Positions 15,099 to 23,668 of a stretch of 41,681 nt of DNA are shown here, piece by piece (positions within the stretch are counted from its first letter, which is position 1; each line of letters opens with the position of its first letter). The DNA comes from Phycisphaerae bacterium. GTDB lineage: Bacteria > Planctomycetota > Phycisphaerae > UBA1845. The stretch is from positions 1 through 41,681 of the forward strand of contig JAJDDX010000021.1 of the NCBI GenBank assembly GCA_029260055.1. The letters are read 5' to 3'. The translations under genes were made by a program, and so were the position numbers. The notes under the pieces were generated by a model. The model was not told the DNA's origin. It was given only the letters and a program-made list of their open reading frames with translations, and ran no database searches.

Positions 15099-16010
15099 CT
15101 ACATATTGGGTTGAGTGTGGATATCATCGAGCGGCACTCTGATCGCAAAAAGATAGAAGGTAAAGGGATCAAGTTCATCATCATGGTCATCGCCATGGCC
15201 TTCATCAGCGTTCCCAAATGCCTCGTGAATGCTCTTAACGTACTGCCTGGCGCTGCCATCCAGAAGCTTGCCGGAGGTGCATCGCATCAGGCCCTCTGCA
15301 ATAACGCCCCAACGTGTAGCATTAGGGTGGTCGATCAGCTTGGAGTCAGGGGACTTAGGGGCGGCTGCGTTGGCGTACCAAATGCTTCCATGTGACGCGG
15401 AGGTTGGCCTCCAGAATATGCAGTGATGTAGGCACTGATGGCGCCAGTCGCGATGGGCGAATGTCGGAAGGCAGTACACGATTTCAGGGGTGTGGTACAC
15501 GCCCTTCACCTGCCCAGGCGGTTGGTCCAGACGCCAACTGAGCTTCGAGAATGCTGGCGCAGATACATGCGGCCTCTTAAACTGAAGCCCTAACAGTTTC
15601 GTGCCTTTCTTAAGTGCGTGATCGGCCGGCCATGTCTTCTCATCGCGAGGAGAGACCGCCCACGTATCGACGGAACAACCAAGGCCAGCGAAGTACAGCT
15701 CTATCTCTTCTACGATCCATGCCTCGTACTCGCGCTCGAGGGGAAGCCCTAAACGCGTTGCAAGAGGGTGGGCCCCTTGCGGATTCCGACTAGTGCGGAT
15801 CGCTATGGTGCTCAAGGAGCGCTGGGGCTCGTCCAGGTCGAGCCAAAGTATGGCTATCATGGCCGCCGCACCCATACCCGCTAATAGGAGAGCAGCGAGC
15901 ATTGTCGGCACTGGGATGTTAACTATTCTGATTGTAGCCAACAGCACCAGGCCTTGGATCCAAATGGCGATGGCGGTTGCAATAAAAAGTCTGATTCTTC
16001 GCTGGGACAT
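15099..16010 (-). CDS. Membrane-anchored PD-(D/E)XK-like nuclease candidate
   Basis: A 303-residue protein with two N-terminal membrane helices (about residues 7-29 and 33-56), then a cytoplasmic alpha/beta domain. Within it an acidic helix (E93, E95, E101, E102) precedes D130 in P-A-D-H, and the strand L-L-G-L-Q-F-K-R-P supplies Q143 and K145. The spacing D-x12-Q-x-K fits the Q-x-K variant of the PD-(D/E)XK nuclease core, as in Mrr-type enzymes. Histidine and cysteine residues near 180-200 may bind metal. The start has a good ribosome-binding site (AAGGGGG). A phage accessory nuclease fixed to the inner membrane could cut incoming DNA. The fold is inferred from motif spacing only. Confidence 0.5.
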   Translation of the reverse strand: MSQRRIRLFIATAIAIWIQGLVLLATIRIVNIPVPTMLAALLLAGMGAAAMIAILWLDLDEPQRSLSTIAIRTSRNPQGAHPLATRLGLPLEREYEAWIVEEIELYFAGLGCSVDTWAVSPRDEKTWPADHALKKGTKLLGLQFKRPHVSAPAFSKLSWRLDQPPGQVKGVYHTPEIVYCLPTFAHRDWRHQCLHHCIFWRPTSASHGSIWYANAAAPKSPDSKLIDHPNATRWGVIAEGLMRCTSGKLLDGSARQYVKSIHEAFGNADEGHGDDHDDELDPFTFYLFAIRVPLDDIHTQPNM

Positions 16011-16227
16011 TAGTTCCCCCTTCCAACGCCGGGCCTGAGTTCCCCTCGCAGGCGCAAGCCATGGTACTACTTCGGCGTGAGTGTAAAGTCTGCCACGAGG
16101 GCGGGCGAACTCAGCGAGCTTTCCGTCAGCCCGCAGAACTGTGCAATAGCGCGGCGATTAAACCGCAACGCCAACGCGGACACTCCCTCCTCGCAGGATC
16201 CGCCTGCTGAATGACATAGCTCCGTCC

Positions 16228-16250
16228 TCGATTCCAGAATCTGGAACCGA
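16228..16250. promoter_or_regulatory. Palindromic operator/promoter element, copy 2 (distal tail operon)
   Basis: The same 23-bp palindrome as at 107-129 with one change (C at 16247). AAAATCTAGA begins 10 bp after it and TGTGG 42 bp after it, exactly as in copy 1. It lies directly downstream of the accessory block and upstream of the distal-tail genes, so it would restart late transcription there. Confidence 0.7.
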
Positions 16251-16378
16251 GAAGTCCCGAAAATCTAGACCCAGATGGGTGCGAAAAGGACTGTGGTGCT
16301 TACACGCCTCAGGTCGTAGCGCGGTAACTAGTGGGGCGAACCCGCGACCGCACTACGACGCTGGGGCAAGTTTTAAGC

Positions 16379-18778
16379 ATGACGCTGCCCCGTCAGGATC
16401 CGTTCACCGAAATGGCGCCCGGACTGCCTCCGGACGGTCGGGGCTGGGTTCAGGGCGATCACCGCACGCTAGATAAATCCGATGACCTCTGGGGTCGGCT
16501 CCACTCCTACGGACCAAGCGACACCGGCCTACTCGAAGACAACCCGAACGACTCTGTCCTATCGTGGTTTGCTTGGCGCTTCGCGGCGCCGGCGAATACC
16601 AGGGTAAAGACGCAGGCTTTCTGGAGGCCTGAGACCGGTGATCCGCTACCGGTGAAGTTGGGTCTGATGACCCGTCTCCAATCGATCTCAGGCTCTCAGA
16701 CTGCATCAGGTGTCCCCCGCTGGTTCGACGCTGACGCGTACACGATGGAGATAGCCGTAGGGCCCACGGTCACGTTAGAGATCGCCCGAATCAATCAGGG
16801 GCTTCGGACCCTCCTCGTAACAACTCCCGTCCCCGAGTTTCTAGAGGGTCGGCTATACGAGGTTGAGTTCGAGGCTGTCGACGAGGGCGCGAACGTCCGG
16901 CTGCGAGCTCTGATCGATGGTGTTGAAATCGCCAACCATGTTGACGTCACTCCGATTGTCGGCGGTGGCTTCTACGGCTGGCTCGGTAACGCGGAGATCT
17001 CCGGGACGGCGAAGACGCGCACTGGTATGCGTTATTTCGAAGCGTACGACGGCGCGCTGATTCATCGCGAGGATTTCGACCGCCCGAACCTGTTCTCGCC
17101 TGATGCTCGCTATGGTCTTTGGCACTCCTCACTGTTGGCCCGACCCGTTGCCGGCGCACTCTCAGCGTCACCCACAGAAGATGTTCACGCTGTAGACCTG
17201 TTTCAAGTACTCCCAAACTCTCAGGACCTTTCAGCGGCGATCGACTACACGGCGCGGGCGGATCTGAGCAGCTTCGGAGTACTCGTCCGTGCAAGCAAAG
17301 CCGACGCGCTCGAGGACCTCGCTGGGCTGACCGGCTACGCGGTAGTTGCGATGTCGGGCCAGGTGGAGATCCGTAAGTACATTTCCGGGGATCTGATCGA
17401 CAGCGTCGCTCAGTCGTTCGTGTTCACGCCGGGGATTTCCTACCGGGTCGAGGCGGCGGTCAGTGGTGATGCGTCCGTGTTGGTGCAGGCGCGCATAGAT
17501 ACGGTCGACGTCGTCGCGTTCACGGATTCGACGTCGAGCCGGATCCGTCAGGGTTTGACTGGGCTGATCGGCTACCGAGATTCCCTGGGTCCGCTGGAGG
17601 CCGACAACTGGGATCTCCAGGACGGGCCCGACACGACCGTTCCGCCGACAGTTGTAGTACCGGCCGCGTCTGACGCATCGATCGAGGATCTCCCTTACGC
17701 GTTTGGTGCGCTTCCGGTGGGTGCGCGGGATGGCAAGAGGTGGTTCACGCTTCCGTTCGTCGCGAACTCTGAGGATGAGGTTCTTTGCTTGGTCGAGGGT
17801 ATGTCGTGGCGTCGCCGGCCTTATCCCTCAACGCTTCTACCCGGTGAGTATCAGGTGGACGTCGCCGGCGGGCGTATCGGATTCCAGCGAGCTATCCCGG
17901 ATGACTGGGATGTCAGGATCGACGGGAACAAGCTCGGTCAAAGTGCACTGACGTTCGTCACGCTGACGGGCGCAATCGACGGCGTGAACAAGACTTTCAC
18001 TACGTCGATCCCCGCGATCGCCACGCCGAGCCGAGCGAGGGTCTACGGCGACGGGCTGCGGAAAGGCCACACTGTGGGCACACCGCCGACTGGTCGGTTC
18101 CGATGGGTAGGTACTACGTTGACGATGGGTGACGCGCCGTGGGAGCGCGTTGATATGGTCGTGCCGACCGATGATCTACGTCCCGAACTAAAATGGGGGA
18201 TCGAGCCAACGCCAGACCCAGCCGGGACGGTGTTGGATTTGGGTTTCCGACCGAACTCTCTCGGCCAAGTCTATCCGGCGATGGACGGGGTCAAGCTATT
18301 GCCGGCGGTTGGTGTGCTCGGTGCTGATCGCTTCTCTTCGTATGAGTCGAAGCTCATTCTTGGCGACGCGAAACTCTCGACAGAGATATTGGTTGTTGAC
18401 GCATTGGAGTGCGGCGCGTACCTCGAACGTCTCCCTGTGGATCCATCCGATCCGTCTTCGGAGATATGGGAGTTTTACCGCGAGCGCCTTCCCTCACCAG
18501 ACGGATACGTTCAGAGCTTCCCAGTTACCACGGGCCATGACGTGATCTTTCCGCTCGCGTGGAACTCACTACCGGGGATTCAGTACCGAGATCTTATCGA
18601 CTTTCTCGCCCGCCATAACGGGCCGGAGCATGAGTTTGAGTGGATACCCAACGGTCAGACGGTCCCGATCCGGTGCGCGCTGAAAAGCTTCGACGACGGA
18701 AAGGCCATCGATATCGGTAGGTACCTGGGCCAAGAGACGACGATTCACAACGTCAGGGCGACGCTAAGGGCGGTATGA
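16379..18778 (+). CDS. Large distal tail protein with two lectin-like domains and gpM-like C-terminus
   Basis: A 799-residue protein from ATG 16379 (the frame is open from GTG 16331, but neither start has a clear ribosome-binding site). Residues of about 60-245 and 250-430 look like two related beta-sandwiches, each ending in an aromatic/acidic strand (R-Y-F-E-A-Y-D-G; D-N-W-D-L-Q-D-G), in the manner of concanavalin-like domains. Residues of about 620-799 contain tail-protein strands and finish with F-E-W-I-P-N and V-P-I-R-C, similar to gpM. It precedes the L, K and I/J genes, so it probably forms the tail-tip ring just below the tube. The lectin-like domains may help bind host glycans. Confidence 0.6.
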   Translation: MTLPRQDPFTEMAPGLPPDGRGWVQGDHRTLDKSDDLWGRLHSYGPSDTGLLEDNPNDSVLSWFAWRFAAPANTRVKTQAFWRPETGDPLPVKLGLMTRLQSISGSQTASGVPRWFDADAYTMEIAVGPTVTLEIARINQGLRTLLVTTPVPEFLEGRLYEVEFEAVDEGANVRLRALIDGVEIANHVDVTPIVGGGFYGWLGNAEISGTAKTRTGMRYFEAYDGALIHREDFDRPNLFSPDARYGLWHSSLLARPVAGALSASPTEDVHAVDLFQVLPNSQDLSAAIDYTARADLSSFGVLVRASKADALEDLAGLTGYAVVAMSGQVEIRKYISGDLIDSVAQSFVFTPGISYRVEAAVSGDASVLVQARIDTVDVVAFTDSTSSRIRQGLTGLIGYRDSLGPLEADNWDLQDGPDTTVPPTVVVPAASDASIEDLPYAFGALPVGARDGKRWFTLPFVANSEDEVLCLVEGMSWRRRPYPSTLLPGEYQVDVAGGRIGFQRAIPDDWDVRIDGNKLGQSALTFVTLTGAIDGVNKTFTTSIPAIATPSRARVYGDGLRKGHTVGTPPTGRFRWVGTTLTMGDAPWERVDMVVPTDDLRPELKWGIEPTPDPAGTVLDLGFRPNSLGQVYPAMDGVKLLPAVGVLGADRFSSYESKLILGDAKLSTEILVVDALECGAYLERLPVDPSDPSSEIWEFYRERLPSPDGYVQSFPVTTGHDVIFPLAWNSLPGIQYRDLIDFLARHNGPEHEFEWIPNGQTVPIRCALKSFDDGKAIDIGRYLGQETTIHNVRATLRAV

Positions 18779-19410
18779 AGACGAGCACCCCGCAAATCAG
18801 AGAGAAGACGGCGGAGCTCGCCAGCTCCGGTGCATGGCTCATGCTCTTCGAGATATTTTCACTGAACGAGGTGTTTTACCTCGTGCGCAACCAGACGCCC
18901 ATCGTGTTTGATGGAAAAACCTTCGAGCCGTTCCCGATCGAGATCGGGCCAACGACTTCGGACACGAAAGGCACCGAGCAGAGATCGACGCTGAATATTA
19001 GCGGTGTCGATCGCAACATCCGAAACAAGATCGAAGAGCACGACGGTTTCCGCGGAGCGCTGGTGACGGTGACACTTATCCACGAGGACTTTTTAAATGA
19101 CCCTCTCGCGGCCGACACTGAGATCTTTCGAGTCAGGGAGACCGGCAAGAAAGGAAATCAGTTCGTTCTCCAGATTGGGCAACACCGCAGACACCTACAG
19201 CTAATCGGCCGAAGGTTCTCGAAGCTCAAATGCAACGTCCCGTATAAGAGCGCGCAATGTGGATACCAGGGGCCGATCGTTGACTGTGACAAAACGAAAG
19301 ACGGTCCCAACGGCTGCACCGTACACGGAGACGATGAGGTCGCTCGGGCTCTGCCGAGACTTCACCCGCGGATGTTCGGGGCGCAGCCGGGAATTCTACG
19401 ATCGCGATGA
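18775..19410 (+). CDS. Minor tail protein gpL-like, probable Fe-S binding
   Basis: A 211-residue protein. After an N-terminal beta domain it carries a cysteine cluster: K-C-N-V-P-Y-K-S-A-Q-C-G-Y, then V-D-C-D, then N-G-C-T-V, followed by a C-terminal H-P-R-M-F-G-A-Q-P-G segment. Lambda gpL has the same C-G-Y-R-G-P type motif and holds an iron-sulfur cluster at the tail tip. The four cysteines here would supply it. The protein links the distal tube protein to the K and J proteins. ATG 18775 overlaps the upstream stop (ATGA) and the stop overlaps the next ATG (ATGA), so the three genes are coupled. Confidence 0.8.
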   Translation: MKTSTPQIREKTAELASSGAWLMLFEIFSLNEVFYLVRNQTPIVFDGKTFEPFPIEIGPTTSDTKGTEQRSTLNISGVDRNIRNKIEEHDGFRGALVTVTLIHEDFLNDPLAADTEIFRVRETGKKGNQFVLQIGQHRRHLQLIGRRFSKLKCNVPYKSAQCGYQGPIVDCDKTKDGPNGCTVHGDDEVARALPRLHPRMFGAQPGILRSR

Positions 19411-19802
19411 ACTTCGACGAACTCATAGGGATCCCCTACGTCTTTCGAGGGAGAGATCCCGAAGTAGGCCTGGACTGTCTCGGGTTAGTCGTAGAGGCGT
19501 TTAAATGCGCTGGCGCGAGTTTTCCTGACCCCATCGAGTATCAGGAGAATTGGGTCGAATACGGTAATGATCACTTACGGGAGAACCGGCCCGAGAGTTG
19601 GCGTCCGGTGGAGGAACCCTACGAACCGCTGGACGTGATCTTCCTGCGGATGAACCGAGAGAAAGTCCCGTCACATATCGGGCTGCACGTTGGCGACGGT
19701 CGCGTGCTCCACATGCCCACAGGGGGCAAGTCGTGCCTGATACGTCTGCGTGGAGTTCGGCGTTTCATCGAGAGTGCTTGGCGTCTTCCGGAGTTCACAT
19801 GA
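19407..19802 (+). CDS. NlpC/P60 tail-tip peptidase (gpK-like)
   Basis: A 131-residue NlpC/P60 cysteine peptidase. The catalytic cysteine is C24 in G-L-D-C-L-G-L. The histidine is H90 in S-H-I-G-L-H-V-G-D-G, and H102 is the third polar residue in V-L-H-M. In phage tails such domains (lambda K C-terminus) are carried at the tip and cleave peptidoglycan stem peptides during DNA entry. The protein lacks the JAB/MPN-like N-terminal domain of full-length lambda K, so it is a short version. Both ends overlap neighbours by ATGA. Its start is fixed by the overlap with gpL. Confidence 0.85.
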   Translation: MNFDELIGIPYVFRGRDPEVGLDCLGLVVEAFKCAGASFPDPIEYQENWVEYGNDHLRENRPESWRPVEEPYEPLDVIFLRMNREKVPSHIGLHVGDGRVLHMPTGGKSCLIRLRGVRRFIESAWRLPEFT

Positions 19803-22800
19803 TCACCACCAAGGTTGTTCCTTCGCCCCTCCATGGCGTCACTGATTCTTGGCTCGAACCGTACGGTTCAGGTCGTACCGTCGGTGACTATGTCCCCGAA
19901 CAGATGGGGGAAGACTTCTATGCGAAGCGGAACGGTGAAGTCGCGGACTTGGATACGTTGGTTGCCGACCATGACGAGCTCACCTTTGTTGCTGTGCAGG
20001 GTTTCGAGAGTTTGGCCATCGCGATCGCAGAGTTCTCGTTCGCTGAGTTCATTGTAACGTTCTTCGTAGCGAGCGCGGTTTCGTATGGTCTGCAGATGCT
20101 CATCGGAGGCCCGGGCAGTCCGCAGGAAGACGATCCCAACCACACGTTTGGGGCCTTAGAGAACACCACTCTTCCGGGTACGACGATTCCGATTCCTTAC
20201 GGTGATGTTCGCATCGCGGGCCACTTCATCAATCTATTCACACGTGTAAACGAACAGGGCGATACCGTTGTTCATGCTCTGATCTGCGTGGGGGAGGGTA
20301 GGATAGAGGCTCTGGGCGACAACACCGGGGGCATACTCGGTGAGTTCGACCGTTTGCCACACGACGATCCTTCTATCGCTGGGATCGAAATTAACGGAAA
20401 CGGAATCTCCAATTACCCGGGCGTGATGGTGTCGTTTCGCTCTGGTGAGATTAACCAGTCGCCGATCAAGGGCTTCAACGAAATCGTTTCGCAGTTCGCC
20501 GTGCTCTTAGATCTCGCCGAACCGGTCGATCCGCTGGCCGGTGACTCTCCGAGTGGTGCTGGGCCGTGGCTCACGAGACAAACGCAAGCCCCCGTCGACG
20601 CGTTCATCGTAACGATCGCATTTCCTGAGGGGTTGCTCTGGATCACTGACAAAGGAAAGCGAACCACTCGGGAGGCTCACTACCAATGCCGGTTTCGCGA
20701 ACTCCCGGCGGGTGATTGGGTATGGATCGATTACGACCCAGAGAAGAACACCTACACGCTCAAGCCGGATGCAGAGGTCACGTATCAGGATGACGACCAG
20801 CAACCGGACTATGCTTCAAACAACGGAAGAAATGACGCACGTCCGGTGCACATTGCGAAACGGACGAGCTCGACGTTTGAGTCCGAACTCCGTGTCGAGG
20901 TCGACTCGATCCAGGTCGAGGTGCAGATCCGACGGCTAAACCTTCGCTATCAATTCTCGTTCATCGAGCAAACCGCTCTTTACTTCAACTTTGCGGGGAA
21001 CGATCACAGACCGCCGAAAGGGATGAATGCGATGGTTTGGAGTACGTTCTCCGAGGTCGTTGACGAGCAACTGAGCTACCCCGGTCTTGCGTTGGTTGGG
21101 GTCGAGGCTGTTGCCCGGGACGGGCTGCAGGGGCGCAGGCCTAACTTCACGTTCCCGATCAAGGGACTAAGGTGCCCGGTATGGGACGGTTCGAATCCTA
21201 GAGCTCCGGTGTTTGCGCGTAAGTACACGCAAAACCCTGCGTGGCATAAGCTCGACCTTCTTACGAACGAGATCTACGGGTTAGGTCGCGCCACGACCAC
21301 CGATGACATTGGCCTAGATACTCTCTTGGAATCCTCCCAATGGCACGATGAGTTGGTCGATGACGGCCGCGGAGGGACAGAGGCCCGTCACCAACACGAT
21401 CGGGTAATTCTTCGGCAGACTTCCGGATGGGATGCGCTTTTGGAGATATGTATAAGCTGCGGCACTGGTCTTATTCAGCGGGCTCGGAGGATCGAGACAT
21501 ACATGGAGAAGGCGAGGCCCGTCGCCGCCAGATTCAGCCGGTCAGAAACGTTACGCGGGACCGATGATAAAAGCTGGCTAGCGCTTCAACAGCCCAATCA
21601 GCTTGTCCTTCAGTATCTCGATCGAGATCTCGGTTTCGCTCAGGAGACTGTCGTTGCGGAGACCGCCGGGCTTCAACGAGGCGAGGAGGATTTGGTCAGT
21701 CAAAGTCGTTCGATCCACGGCGTGACCAGGCAGTCGCAAGCCGGGCGCGTGGCACTCGCAGCCTTAGGGTTGGTGAATGGATCCAACAAAACATCGACGC
21801 GAACTTTAAACAGAAGAGCGGCCAATCTGTCCGCTGGGGACAGGATCCAGTTAGAGGATGATACCACCGTCAACACGGTATCTGGCCGGTTGGCTGCTGA
21901 TTCGGCAGACTCGAGCGTCCACCTAGACAAAACCGTCACGCTGGAAGCCGGCAAGACCTATTCCGTAGAGATCACGCACAGGGACGGGACGACAGAAGAG
22001 CGAACGATAACCAGCCCCGCAGGGAAGTATAAACCTCCCGCGGCGCTTAGCGTCGATTCGCCGTGGATAACGAAGCCCAAGAAGCTGTGGCCGTACGGGT
22101 TCGGAGAACAGGGCTCGGTGTGGCGTGACTGGCTCATCGTCTCGGCTACGCGCACGAAGGAACTCGCCCGGGCCGTTTCGCTCGTTGAATACGACGATGC
22201 GAATTACGTGGACGACGGGGTTGTGATTGTCGACCAGGGTTCGAATGACGATCCGGATCCCGAACTGCTTCCCCCTGACGTCACTAATCTTACGGTCAGA
22301 GAGCGTACATCGGTCGAGTCGGACGGATCCCTGACATTGGTCGTCGAGGTTTCATGGAACTACGCCGGCAACCTCCAACCGCGAGCGACGGTGTTTTACC
22401 GTGAGGTGACCGAATTACACTGGACCAAGGCGGGCACGACGAGTCTGGATGAGTTTTTGGTGTCCGGTGATCTCGAAGTCGGAGTACGCATCACTGTTGC
22501 TGTCTGTGCGGCGACCATAGAGGGAGCGCACCGCCCGCCTGAGCTGTGCCCCTCGGCAGAGGTTCTTGTGACAGGTCTTCCGTCCCCGCCGATCGCTCCG
22601 GAAGATCTGACGATGAACCGGAACAAAGACGTGCTCATTCTGGGCTGGTCGGTCCCAGATGATGACTTAGAAGACGCCATTACGCCGATCCCGAACCTTC
22701 TGCACTTCCGAGCTTTTCGCGGTTCCGATTTTAGAGCCGCGCCCGTGGTTGGTGTGTCCTCCCACTCTTCCGCGCCTGTGATCGATTGGTACCCAGGGCG

Positions 22801-23599
22801 CGAGTGCTACCTAGTCAAGACAGTCGACAGTACGAACCAGTTCTCGAACGGAACGGCTTATGGTTGCGTAGACCTTGAGCCTCCCGCTGGGGGCGTAAAG
22901 CTGTTGGAGCGAAACGAGCTAGATCTCGGATGGCCGGGGTCGAAGTTCAACGTGACCCAGCCGGGCGCGTTCCTACTACTCCAGCAAGGCGAGGATAGCG
23001 GCGCATATTCAACGCCGAACATCGATCTTGGATCCGTCAAAGAGATCATCCTGGTTGCCTCGGCAGCGATTGCTCAGAGAGAGCTGACCCCGTATTTCAC
23101 CATGCAGGCATCCCGCGTGTCGACGGTGTCCGGCGAGATCCCCTATGGGGCGACGATCACCGGCCAAACCTCGGGCGCTACGGCGAAGGTTTTGAGCCCG
23201 GTTTCGGCTGCGTCCACTGATCTTGTCTTTGAGCAGCTCACGGGAAGTTTCCAGGTTGGGGAGACAGTAAGCGACAGCCAGGCTACGGCCGTCGTAGCCC
23301 TCGCTCCTCGCGAGCTCGCGATGAATGATCCGGCACGGGCCGACCGCGACTTCGGCGGACGAATCAAGGACAACCTGCTGAAAAGGACCGATCCTCTCGG
23401 GAACACTGTCGCCAAGACCCGCCTTACTCTAGGCACGACAGAGGACGTTCAGACGGGGTTCCGCAGTTATCCGGATATTTGGTCGCTGAGAGCTCGGGCT
23501 CGGTTCGTACGCTGCGACATCGATCTGGAGTGTGACGATCCGGTCAACTTTGGGGTGGGACTGTACGGCTTGCGGCTGGCGGTGTTTGAAGTGTCTTGA
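19799..23599 (+). CDS. Tail tip attachment protein, I-J fusion type
   Basis: A 1266-residue protein from ATG 19799, chosen over the longer open frame because it overlaps the K stop (ATGA). Residues of about 1-110 look like gpI: a ubiquitin-like start, then a hydrophobic segment A-S-A-V-S-Y-G-L-Q-M-L. Then comes the J-type body with P-I-P-Y-G-D-V-R-I-A-G and R-L-N-L-R-Y-Q-F segments. FN3-like beta-sandwiches lie near residues 820-1050. A doubled S-G-A-T-A module is near 1110-1175, before a C-terminal beta domain that should contact the receptor. J-type proteins determine host range. The stop codon lies within the third palindromic element. Confidence 0.85.
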   Translation: MITTKVVPSPLHGVTDSWLEPYGSGRTVGDYVPEQMGEDFYAKRNGEVADLDTLVADHDELTFVAVQGFESLAIAIAEFSFAEFIVTFFVASAVSYGLQMLIGGPGSPQEDDPNHTFGALENTTLPGTTIPIPYGDVRIAGHFINLFTRVNEQGDTVVHALICVGEGRIEALGDNTGGILGEFDRLPHDDPSIAGIEINGNGISNYPGVMVSFRSGEINQSPIKGFNEIVSQFAVLLDLAEPVDPLAGDSPSGAGPWLTRQTQAPVDAFIVTIAFPEGLLWITDKGKRTTREAHYQCRFRELPAGDWVWIDYDPEKNTYTLKPDAEVTYQDDDQQPDYASNNGRNDARPVHIAKRTSSTFESELRVEVDSIQVEVQIRRLNLRYQFSFIEQTALYFNFAGNDHRPPKGMNAMVWSTFSEVVDEQLSYPGLALVGVEAVARDGLQGRRPNFTFPIKGLRCPVWDGSNPRAPVFARKYTQNPAWHKLDLLTNEIYGLGRATTTDDIGLDTLLESSQWHDELVDDGRGGTEARHQHDRVILRQTSGWDALLEICISCGTGLIQRARRIETYMEKARPVAARFSRSETLRGTDDKSWLALQQPNQLVLQYLDRDLGFAQETVVAETAGLQRGEEDLVSQSRSIHGVTRQSQAGRVALAALGLVNGSNKTSTRTLNRRAANLSAGDRIQLEDDTTVNTVSGRLAADSADSSVHLDKTVTLEAGKTYSVEITHRDGTTEERTITSPAGKYKPPAALSVDSPWITKPKKLWPYGFGEQGSVWRDWLIVSATRTKELARAVSLVEYDDANYVDDGVVIVDQGSNDDPDPELLPPDVTNLTVRERTSVESDGSLTLVVEVSWNYAGNLQPRATVFYREVTELHWTKAGTTSLDEFLVSGDLEVGVRITVAVCAATIEGAHRPPELCPSAEVLVTGLPSPPIAPEDLTMNRNKDVLILGWSVPDDDLEDAITPIPNLLHFRAFRGSDFRAAPVVGVSSHSSAPVIDWYPGRECYLVKTVDSTNQFSNGTAYGCVDLEPPAGGVKLLERNELDLGWPGSKFNVTQPGAFLLLQQGEDSGAYSTPNIDLGSVKEIILVASAAIAQRELTPYFTMQASRVSTVSGEIPYGATITGQTSGATAKVLSPVSAASTDLVFEQLTGSFQVGETVSDSQATAVVALAPRELAMNDPARADRDFGGRIKDNLLKRTDPLGNTVAKTRLTLGTTEDVQTGFRSYPDIWSLRARARFVRCDIDLECDDPVNFGVGLYGLRLAVFEVS

Positions 23600-23618
23600 T
23601 TCCAGAATCTGGAATCGA
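23596..23618. promoter_or_regulatory. Palindromic operator/promoter element, copy 3 (fibre operon)
   Basis: The same 23-bp palindrome with one change (T at 23597). It overlaps the stop codon of the tail-tip gene and precedes the first fibre gene by 50 bp. Here a TGTGG lies 30 bp after the palindrome rather than 42, and the AAAATCTAGA block is missing. Confidence 0.65.
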
Positions 23619-23668
23619 CAGAGGCTGATTTCCTGGATCGATAACGTTGTGGCTAGCAGCCTTTACGG

